A DNA stretch of 64,000 bases from Acorus gramineus (Eukaryota > Streptophyta > Magnoliopsida > Acorales > Acoraceae), in contig CM060847.1 in assembly GCA_030737835.1 (NCBI GenBank), forward strand, positions 19,299,246-19,363,245. Reading direction: 5' to 3'. Positions 55,263 to 64,000 of the stretch are shown here, piece after piece. Within the stretch, counting starts at the first letter, position 1, and each line of letters begins with the position of its first letter. Made by a program: the position numbers and the translations under genes. The notes below the pieces were generated by a model. It did not search any database and was not told where the DNA came from. It was given only the letters and a program-made list of their open reading frames with translations.

Positions 55263-58200
55263 AAAAAAAGAGAAGAGTTTATTATTATTCTAAGCATTAC
55301 CTCATTAGAAACTTTTCACATTTTTTATAAATATAATAATACTATTTAATTAATTTGAGAATATAATTCACCTTTTATAAAAGCACATAACTCATTAGAG
55401 GAGGAATATGATTTTTTTTTAAAATGAGAACATATGATGTCTATATTTTGGATTGTAAAATGGACTTAGTGTAAAATTATCTTTTTGGAAAATGTTACAC
55501 ACCGTCCTTATGGTTGGATATTTTCAACAATTGTAGAAGTTGGGTTTAAAAGATGGTTTTTGGAGGATGAAAAAGGCCCTATTTTTTAGTCCCACATTGG
55601 TTGTTTAGAACAAGCTTTGTGTACTCTAGTAAAGTCCTTTTGGTGGACACCCTATGGTAGACTTTTGGTGCGGGGTGGTACGTAACACCACAACGCACAT
55701 CGCACACGCGTGACTTGGCATATTGCACGTTTTAGAGACGCACTTGGCATTTTTCTTTTTGGCTAGGAGCTCGAGTCTTTTCTTTTTGGCTAATAGGATA
55801 GTGGAGATCGTTTTGATCAGATGCATAATGAACTGTCTAATGAAGGATAACTCAAATGCAGTGTGCACCGTTGGATTGACAATGATCAGAGGGTGCCATT
55901 GGAAGGGGTGTATCATATGGTGGACGATCTAGACCACACGATCGCGTGGAAACGATGGACCACCGATCGAATAGTTACTGTAATTGCCATTCATGAAAGG
56001 GTATGTCTTTTGCACCAAGACGCAAAAGGAGACCCTTAGATCAAAATTAAGCAACCACCACTCATCCTCTCATCTCTTCCATTACAAGTTATGATACTCA
56101 ACCCTTTAAACAAAGAGCTCTAAGAGGTTGAAACAAAAAGTATACAAAGAATGGAGGCTTCATTATATCCTGAAGGTTGTACTTCATCATTCCTTCATGT
56201 ACGCGTGGTTCTTACCAGAGCAGGAGTAGTTTGTCTAAAAGCATTCAACTCCGTTGATCCTTGAAGCACTCGCACTGGTTCTGTCTTCTTCCGTTGTCCT
56301 AATTTCCAACACTTTTTACAGTCCAAAATACAGACACATGTTTTTATTTTTTTTTAAATAGTAAACATCATCTAATGAGATATATGCTATGATAAAAAGT
56401 GTATATCACTAATTTCGAATTGAATGAATTCATTTTTAGTAAGTAGAAGAAGAAAAAAATTAACGAGGTATGTGCATCATTAGACGATGTATACGTTTTA
56501 CTTGATTTCTAACAAGTTATATAGGACTACATTTCGGAATATAAAAAAAAATTTATATAGGACTATATTTCGGAATGTAAAAAAAAACTAAGCTCCTTTT
56601 TGGTTGGGGAATATGGGGTGGAATAAATTAAGTGGAATAGCCTCAAAATGGGGTTTTTGAAGGCTGGAATAAATGAGAATCTGTATGCTAAAATTAATTG
56701 GTATAAAGTGATATATGGATTTTAGCCAACCCATGTAATTAAGTTATTACAGGTCATTCAACCAATTTGAATATATTGCCCACTATCAAATCAACAATCA
56801 TCATCTGTTATAAATCAATGGTTAAATTAATTATCATTATTTTTTAACCTTTTATAACTCCATAACCACACCTTAAACACATTTTATTCAAACAAGAAAA
56901 AATTTATTATTATGTTTCCAACAAGAATAATTTCAAACACAACCAATTAGTTAATCATTTAATACTTATTTATACTAGAATAGTAGTATAACCCAGAATA
57001 ATTTAATTCTCTATCCAAACAAAGGCGTAGGGTTATTTTTTATAACAAATGAGATGTGTTGTTCTCCCTCCACTTAGCCCCTTATTTTACCATTTATTCC
57101 TTTTACAATCCATCCCTAAATGTAATTAGCAACGCCCTTTCATTTGTGAGATACTAACACATCACCCACCATAGTTACTACGCCACACTATTTCAAAAAA
57201 AAATAAAAAAATGCAATGAATATATTATGAATATATCAGGATTCAATGGCGTGCTATCCAATACTCCTAAAATAATATCACCCTTGCTCCATGCAGTATA
57301 TGATTTTTTTATCTTTCATTGAAATACATAACTGATTAAAAAATATATATGATTTTAAAAAAAATAAAAACATATGCAGTCTGAATTTTGAATTGTAAAA
57401 TGGACTGCTTGTAAAAAAATTTCATTGAATAAAAGTTGGTGAAACTGTGGTTGAGATACAAACACATCGCCCACCATAGTTACAACATAACACTATTTCA
57501 AAAAAGAAAAAAGCATTGAATATATTAGGATTCAATGGCGTGATATCTAATACTCTTAAAATAGTATCTCCCCTGCTACGGGGTAGTTAAATTGACAAGT
57601 TCTTCATTATGTGACGCAAATTCAAGTTTTAGCCCTGAAAGTCCTAGTTTTGATAGCGAGTGTATCATTCTTATAATTAGTTTTGATAGCGAGTGTATAA
57701 TTGCATTAGTCCACGATATATATTGCAATGTTGACTATTTTCAGTTCACACAAAAGTAATATAATGAAGCTTCTAATTAATTAGATTGACTGGATGAACA
57801 TTTACAACTTTGTGAATGACATCATCGTAATGGATATTTTCAATATTACATCCGAGGGAGTTGTTAAATACGATTTATTGTTTAAAATAATAAAAACAAA
57901 ATATTAAAAATAATCATTCTTATAATTATTTTTGCAGTCTCATCACGTTTTAAATGTGGTATTCTTTGAAGTCTCATACCGTTATCCAATTAAAATTTGT
58001 CTGTGGATAATAAAGAAATATAAAAGTTCTATATGAACAATTTGATCTTTTCCAGTGACTAATTTATCTTTATAATTGTTTATAAGGACAGAAATGTCTA
58101 TACAATTACACTGTATGAAGGATATTTTTGTCATTTAAAGAGATCATATTAAATTTTTCTCAAATCTCATGAGGTTATTTGAATAAATGATTTTGCAGCA

Positions 58201-59394
58201 CTTTTATATGAATATAATATACCAACAATATTCCTTAAAATTTAAAAGAAAACTAACTCACGGGACTAATTCTTATCCATAAGAAAATACCGGGGATTAT
58301 ATGGATATTCAGAAAAATAAAGTGTCAATATAGATATTCACAAACTTTAAGAGGTTATATGCATTTTGCTCTCAAGTGTGGATGTAAGTGACAAGAGTAA
58401 AAAAGTAATTTAATCATGTGTAATTAAGTTAACCACGGCTCAATTTTATAAGTGTTAACAGCAGGGAGGTATATCAATATAACCAAAACAATCAGGGGTT
58501 ATATGGAGTTTCAAAAACCTATAGTCGATGTGGATATAAACAAACTTTAAAAGGGATGTATGCATTTTTTTCTTATTTTAATACATACAATAATTAAAAA
58601 AAAAATTTAAAAATTGATGTTATGATTGAAAAACATATATTTCTACATATTTTCAACCTTTTATATACTTATGAGATAATATTTAATGTTGGAATTATGT
58701 CTCGATCCGGTGTATCACATAAGACGCCATTAGCAATTTAGGGTGGGCAACTAATTTGGGCATATATTAATTAAGATTTAAACTTAATTAATATTTAAAG
58801 TGAATCTCTTAAAATCAAGGAATAATATTTGTTGTTAATTAGGAGATTATTAATTGGGGAGGAAGTTATTTATATCTGTAAATATCATATAGGCTCCCAC
58901 GGTAAAATTGGGTACGCATGATATAATATAAAGATTCATGGGTGAGGTTGAGAGGATTCTAAGAGATGATAACTCCATGAAAGAGTTTGTGAATCTGTTA
59001 ATGTATTATAGTAAATTCTCTATTTTCACTCCGCGGATGTAGGCTTAAACAAAATCACATATATCTTGGATTCTTTGTGTGATGGTGTTCCATTCTTTTT
59101 ATTGATCTCGAGTTTCTTTGATGGCTTCTGTATAACAGTTTCCGAACATATATAAGAGTTAGGGAGTGCAAGAACTGATTGCAGGAATAATGAAATGTAG
59201 GATTGACAATGTACTAAAGAAATAGGCCAAGGCTGCTTTTGGGTTGTTTAATTTCTACCATCGTGTTGCAAGGACAATGATGTATGCATATATACCAACA
59301 ACACAAAATAACATATGCATTCAATGCATTATATTAAATGTTAAATATACTGGTGATCCGACCTGAATTTCTCTGACGTAAGACATTAGAGGCC
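55263..59394. other. Long AT-rich intergenic region with small repeats
   Basis: No gene supported over 4.1 kb. Seen: a 36-bp tandem duplication around 56517-56586 (TATAGGACTACATTTCGGAA unit); a MITE-like element (next entry); a direct repeat of about 130 bp at 57155-57290 and 57455-57585 (ACCCACCATAGTTAC...AGGATTCAATGGCGTG); and a 27-bp tandem duplication near 57651-57705. Confidence 0.5.
56588..57032. mobile_element. MITE-like element
   Basis: The left end GCTCCTTTTTGGTTGGGGAAT and the reverse complement of the right end, CGCCTTTGTTTGGATAGAGA, form imperfect inverted repeats of about 20 bp around 400 bp of AT-rich non-coding DNA. TAA and TAG trinucleotides lie outside the ends. The CTTTGTTTGG-type terminus is common in plant Tourist/Harbinger-type MITEs. 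No second copy here to confirm the ends. Confidence 0.4.
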
Positions 59395-59548
59395 ATGAAT
59401 TTTGGGGGCGGTTATACCCACATCGCATATCAAGAAACCCACATCATTATTCGACCCAGCCTAAATTTTTTTTGTAAATCTCTAAACCTACACCCCAATA
59501 TATATGTGAAACCTCACAGTAGAAACCCACCGCCAACCATTTTACAAA

Positions 59549-59560
59549 ACACACACACAC

Positions 59561-59592
<32 letters not shown>
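59549..59592 (+). repeat. (CA)n(CT)n microsatellite
   Basis: ACACACACAC followed by about 30 bases of CT repeats, immediately before the PABP pseudogene start; a pyrimidine-rich leader of this type is common in plant 5' untranslated regions. Confidence 0.85.
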
Positions 59593-59606
59593 TAGGTGGT
59601 GAATAC

Positions 59607-59892
59607 ATGGCGAATACGCCGGAGATCGCTCATGTTCGATCACCAATCCTCTACGTTAGGGACCTCTACCCCTCCGTGGCAAAGTCCGACCTCACCTCCG
59701 CCTTCCCCCCCTTCGGAGACATCGCTGCGGATCTCGAGGAGATGTTCAGGAGGTTCATGATGATCGTTTCCTGCAAGGTTGCGACGGAGGATGATGAGCG
59801 CAACGAAGGCTTTGGGTTTGTGTAGTTTGAGAGCGAGGAATACACCTGCGCCACGATGAAGGAATTGGACGGCAGCCTTACCCCCGAAAAAA
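59607..59892 (+). pseudogene. Chimeric poly(A)-binding-protein (RRM) pseudogene
   Basis: ATG at 59607. Residues 13-33 read ILYVRDLYPSVAKSDL.. (start of the first RRM of PABP, RNP2 LYV.DL). Directly joined is LEEMFRRFMMIVSCKVATED, then EGFGFV, a stop at 59823-59825, and FESEEYTCATMKELDGS, the second RRM with its RNP1 (GFGFVxFE). About 80 residues between the two RRMs are missing. No introns. PABP binds poly(A) tails of mRNA. The internal deletion and amber stop make this a pseudogene, probably retroposed. Confidence 0.8.
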
Positions 59893-60135
59893 AAAGGCTG
59901 CAAGGATTCTTTTTCTTTTTTAGTTTTTGTTGGTTATGTTTTCCATATTGGATTGTGGGTTTTTGATTTATGAAATGAATTCTCTATTTTGTGAGTGTTA
60001 TATGTGAATTGAGAAGTGGAAATGTGTTTTCTTGTATGGGTTCTTGCTGAGTAATCCTTAAGTCCTAATTCTTTTGTTTGTTTAATTTGGATTGATAATC
60101 TTGACTGTTCCCACGTATGTTTATGATTTGATGTC
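59893..60135. other. Flank between PABP pseudogene and satellite
   Basis: T-rich sequence, nothing recognised. It may be the former 3' untranslated region of the pseudogene. Confidence 0.3.
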
Positions 60136-60800
60136 ATTTGACCCAAGTCAGTCAATCTTCACTCTAATCAGACGACTAGCATTGGTCGAACTGGGATGTT
60201 AAAAACAACTACAGATAGTCGAACTTCGGTTAGCAAGGAGTGAAGCTTCTGGAACTCATTCGACAAATCACAGTCGATCCTAAAATTTTATGGACGACAG
60301 TACGAGGTCGCCCTGGGCAATTTAGGACGACTAAAGTCAAGTCGAACCAGGTTCAAAATGGATCAAAGTGGTTCTGGAACCCAGTCGACCGATTTCAGTC
60401 GACCATAACCTTATAAGTACGACAAACTCTGGTCGAACATGTAAGTTTTAGACAAATGTAGACAGTCGAACTAGATCCAGAACTTAGCAAAGATTCTTTG
60501 GAACTGATTTGACCTGTTGAAGTTAGCGAACCAGGTCTAAAACACAGTGGAACTGATTCGACGGGTTAAAGTCAATCATCATGTATGAGGTATGATAGGA
60601 GTCAGTCAAGCTAGGACATTGCAGACGACTGAATGTGGTTTAACCATATCCAAAACATACCAAAGGTGCTGGAACACTTCAACCAAATCCAGTCGATCAC
60701 CATCATTATGGACGACTGTCATTGGTCGCCCTAGTTCGTTTGGAACGACTAATGTAAGTCAAACCAAATGCAGAACTTGCCAAACGTTCTTAAAGACTTG
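60136..60800 (+). repeat. Degenerate tandem array of ~125-bp units
   Basis: About five units, starting near 60136, 60269, 60394, 60561 and 60691 (one interrupted near 60521-60560). Shared landmarks in order: AGTCGAtC, TATGGACGACtGT, GGTCGCCCTgGG, GGACGACTAAaGT, AGTCGAACCAGgT, CAAAGtGgTTCTGGAAC. Units differ by perhaps 20-30 percent. The motif GTCGA/GACGAC gives a strong word bias unlike the flanks. The open frame 60592-60810 is a by-product. Confidence 0.7.
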
Positions 60801-61849
60801 TAAGATTTAACTAAACTACCTTTGCAAAATATATCTTGTATTATCAAGATCTACACAACACACCACATCTACAAAATATTATATTTGAACCATCTATACA
60901 AATTATGCCCCATTTAGGGTTTTATTCTTTAAGTGCAAACAACTTAGTGGCCGCTGGAGAGATCACCAGTGAAGGTGGGTGGAAGGGACGATGAAAGTAG
61001 TTGCCGGAGAAGTAGCCAGCCGACCAAGCAACAAGGAGAGCCACCGCATGAGAGCGAGGCGTGAAATGGGTTTTGGAATGATTTTTTTTCTTCTGTATTT
61101 GAGTTTTGGGGGTGGGTAGTGTGGTCTTGTGAATTCTTATGGGGTGAAAAGTACAAGGGGTGAGCATGGGGTGGCTTTCAGCTTTTGAAATATCAAAGTA
61201 ATTGATTTTTTTGTAATTTTTTACGGTGTGGACTCAATTAAAGGTGTGGGTATAACCGCTCCCTTTCCTATGTAGTTATCTGAAGATCTTAGCTCTGATT
61301 TTAGTGGTCAGTGATATTTAACAGTACCATACATTGATGAGATGAGTTTCAGTACCTTTCATTTGTTTCCAGAGGCACCAACGATGATCCATGGAGAATA
61401 TAAAGGGTTCACATATTTTGATTTAAAAGAGAAACAGTAAACATCGTGTAATAAAATATATGTTTTAATGAAAAATATATGTTGCTCTATTTTAAATTTC
61501 ATATAACTGTTTTCAGTAAATGTAATAAAAATTAATAAGGTATATATCACCTAAGAAGGTCCGATCTTGCTAGATGACTAAAGAGGTATATCATATATGA
61601 GACTGCGGCATTATTCGGGCCGCCCAAGATACAAACTCTGCTGATGATTTCCATATGCATATGCCGACCAACCATTAGACGAATAAATTATAAAACAGAG
61701 TAGGTGTAAGGTAGATTCTGGATAAAAGATTGCTTAAAAAACCAAGCCAATTGACTAGTTATAGCAAGAGCAGGTAATTAAAGACAAGGTCGAGTCCACA
61801 CCAAGACCAATTCAATTGCTCTCTACATCATCAATCATCCATGCAAGTC
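60801..61849. other. Intergenic DNA upstream of GLP3
   Basis: A minus-strand frame of 81 codons (60922-61167) begins in GC-richer DNA but shows no family features. The rest is AT-rich. The GLP3 promoter (61850 and upstream) does not contain the GGGTTCTCGTCCC block of GLP1 and GLP2. Confidence 0.4.
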
Positions 61850-61857
61850 TATAAATA
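61850..61857 (+). promoter_or_regulatory. TATA box of GLP3
   Basis: TATAAATA, 89 bases before the start codon chosen at 61946; the leader between them contains no ATG in a long competing frame other than the in-frame stretch from 61841. Confidence 0.7.
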
Positions 61858-61945
61858 CACACATGGACACAAACAGAACTCCCAACCCAATCTCCACATT
61901 TTTCAGTGTATAATCTTAACTTGGATATTCAAGTCTAGGATACAA

Positions 61946-62738
61946 ATGGCTTCTGCCATGTTCATAGCAGTCCTCCTAACCTTGGCTGCAGTGGGAGCCC
62001 TCGCCTCGGACCCCGGCCCTCTCCAAGACTTCTGCGTGGCCGACAACACATCCCAAGGTACTACTCCCTCCAATCCTGGCCTTTAAATGATACTCTTATT
62101 CTTCAATATGCATGACACTTGTTTAATTACATGTTAATGATGCTTAGAGAGCTCATAGTTATGTTGGACACTTCAATTTTACAGTGCTAGTGAATGGATT
62201 TGTTTGCAAGAACCCGATGAAGGTCGATGCCAACGACTTCTTCTTCTCGGGCCTAAACAAGCCAGGTAACACCACCAACAAAGTTGGATCGAACGTGACC
62301 ACCGTCAACGTGAACCAGATTGGGGGCCTAAACACTCTCGGCATCTCCCTCGTCCGCATTGACTATGCCCCTTACGGGCAAAACCCTCCCCACACCCACC
62401 CACGAGCGACCGAAATACTGACTGTCATCGAGGGCACTCTCCACGTTGGCTTCGTCACTTCCAACCCCCAAAACCGTCTGATCCTCAAAGTCCTCAATGC
62501 AGGCGATGTTTTCGTGTTCCCTGTCGGACTCATTCACTTCCAATTCAACCCTGGACATGAGAACACGGTAGCAATCGCTGCTCTGAGTAGCCAAAATCCA
62601 GGTGTGATCACGATTGCTAACGCAGTGTTTGGGTCGAATCCAAAGATCGATGGTGGTATACTCGCGAAGGCGTTTCAAGTGGATAAGAAGGTGATAGACT
62701 ACCTGCAGAGCCAGTTCTGGGAGGACAACAATAACTAG
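61946..62738 (+). CDS. Germin-like protein GLP3 (cupin, secreted)
   Basis: Exons 61946-62057 and 62185-62738, intron 62058-62184 (GT..ACAG), 221 residues. Signal peptide [20 protein letters not shown]; Cys30 and Cys45; ligands His107, His109, Glu114 ([13 protein letters not shown]) and His155 ([16 protein letters not shown]); ends [13 protein letters not shown]. Very close to GLP2 in exon 2 and even in the intron (both begin GTACTACTCCCTCCAATCC), so the two are recent duplicates. Unlike GLP2 it has a second N-glycosylation sequon, NTT at 66, besides NVT at 74. I chose the ATG at 61946 because it aligns with GLP1 and GLP2; the upstream in-frame ATG at 61841 overlaps the TATA box. Confidence 0.95.
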
Positions 62739-63814
62739 TAATGCATGATTGGGTCCCCAGGCGTAGACCACATACTATCTGTATTGATATTTCAATAAAA
62801 GGCTTGTGTCAACTCGTTTTCCATTAATAATAATAATTTTTTTTTGTCTCTATTGATCGTATTTTGGGGGACTAGCTAGCTAATTGTATTAACACAACTA
62901 AACGAAATTTTCTGCAGTGTTCGGCCGCCGCAACCTTTCTTTTGTGCACTTTTTTTTATCTGCACTCATAATATGATTTGTTTTTGTAAAGTAACTTATG
63001 TTTCACTACCTAATCCAAATCTTCTGTGGTCTCAAAAGTCAAAACGTAAAAGGTACACTTTTAGTTAAGCTCAAGAATTTTTTGTGTTCAGGCGCATTAT
63101 TGAAATGTAAAAGATTAATTTTGGTAAAGCTCAAGAAACCTTGTTCCTGCTGAGGGGGTCCTCTGTTTGCTTATCTACTTGATAGTAATTTTCAGCCATA
63201 CAATCTAACATATCAACAAAGAGAGGTTGCAAACTGAGAATAATGATAAAAGTACCTGATCTGTGTTAAGATCTCCCGATGTTCTGTCAAAAAGAGAATA
63301 GAACTAGAATAAACTCAATATAAGATTACTGAGGCTACAAGTTTTGCTTATAATATTAATTCAATTACTTCATTTTTGGAACCTCATTAAGACTGATTAT
63401 AGAATTTACTACAAATGAAAAATATTAAACAGATATACTAGACACTTAATTTGAGATTACTCTCATAATGTATCAACCATTACATCAATTACTATATGTA
63501 CCACAAATATTTGGGGGGAAATGGACTCATCCATTGTTATTACTTAATTGAGCTCAAGAAAAGGGAGATAAATGATTTCTTTTAGATTTTATTTGAATAA
63601 GTTTATTAGGATCTTTTAAAAATTTTAGGATTTATTTTGGCTCATAAATAGACGTGCCTCATTGTAATGGGGAGGTTTTTTTTTTTTATAAGTCAATCCT
63701 ATTACCATCACATGCCAGACAAGAATTTAACTATTATAGGGAAGAGAGATATCTAACAAGGAATGAGGTATTCAATCATGAGGGAAGGGGAACTAATGTA
63801 GCGAAGGGTATGCT
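62739..63814. other. 3' flank of GLP3 and AT-rich DNA
   Basis: The first 200 bases match the GLP2 3' flank (GTGTCAACTCGTTTT, then TTTTCTGC(A/G)GTGTTCGGC/CAGC). Around 63280-63460 the sequence faintly resembles the composite repeat near 14230-14320 (GAAAAATATTAAACAGATATA). No gene. Confidence 0.45.
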
Positions 63815-64000
63815 TGATGTAGCGAATGGTACGCTCTTCTACGGATCCGATCAATCTTCGCGCACAAAAAGATGTAAGATATGTAGGCTCCAACAAATAT
63901 GTTGATTCTTCACAAAACAAAATGCCAAAATGATAGGCTTTAACGAATTTATTGATTCATCGTAAAGAATACAAAAACGATAGGCTTCTATGAATATGTT
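63815..64000 (-). mobile_element. Partial short gypsy LTR at the window edge
   Basis: TGATGTAGCGAATGGTACGC...GATCCGATCAA...AGGCTCCAACAA...TTGATTCTTCA follows the same order as the LTRs at 34335 and 29269 with heavy divergence. The rest lies outside the window. Confidence 0.55.

Noticed and set aside
55588-55600. AGTCCCACATTGG resembles the upstream element of plant snRNA genes (RTCCCACATCG).
   Set aside because: No TATA box at the required spacing and no snRNA-like sequence downstream; the word is common in plant repeats.

Overview
This window is nuclear DNA from a flowering plant. The evidence is germin-like protein genes with plant-type introns, plant-style long-LTR Ty3/gypsy elements primed by initiator-tRNA-Met, and plant LINEs that carry an RNase H domain. 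I cannot name the species. Most of the window is transposable-element sequence, nested up to three deep, around a small dispersed family of germin-like (GLP) genes.

Genes: GLP2 (41352-42144) and GLP3 (61946-62738) look intact. Each has two exons, 221 residues, a signal peptide, both cupin boxes and all four metal ligands. GLP1 (6903-10880) is broken: a 3.2-kb solo LTR sits in its first exon with a clean 5-bp target duplication, and its C-terminus is also altered. A fourth copy (about 12395-12713) is a promoter plus the first few codons. Host-gene debris includes an HSP70 fragment (11735-11878, minus), a chimeric poly(A)-binding-protein pseudogene (59607-59892), and an unidentified minus-strand reading frame with its own promoter (552-1074).

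Left part (1-15130): an LTR fragment, an array of paired palindromes (1281-2782), a spliced Ulp1-type protease remnant of a DNA transposon (3303-3872), two copies of a composite retroelement repeat (4059-5795 and 12886-14575) plus a third partial copy, a gypsy protease relic (5674-6290, minus), and GLP1 with its solo LTR.

Middle (15130-40900): a LINE split by a complete 9.6-kb gypsy element (15555-25162). That element has 3.2-kb LTRs, encodes only Gag, and has nearly all of its pol replaced by LTR-derived sequence. Four more LINE copies or fragments follow. Among them is a short gypsy derivative (29269-34830, minus) hosting a LINE in one LTR and a DNA transposon with an 11-bp target duplication in its interior.

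Right part (40900-64000): GLP2; a LINE (43954-54670) with an inverted endonuclease segment and, inside it, solo LTR A (45104-51813), which itself contains solo LTR B (47999-51046); then AT-rich DNA, a MITE-like element, the PABP pseudogene, a degenerate ~125-bp satellite array, GLP3 and a final LTR fragment.

Most interesting observations: across diverged copies the large LTRs keep (a) a 36-nt exon-like block flanked by splice-site consensus, with a phase-compatible final exon, and (b) a G-rich repeat followed by a hairpin whose stem shows compensatory base changes. Both point to selected RNA structure or splicing inside an LTR. All identifications come from reading the sequence; no database search or alignment program was run.
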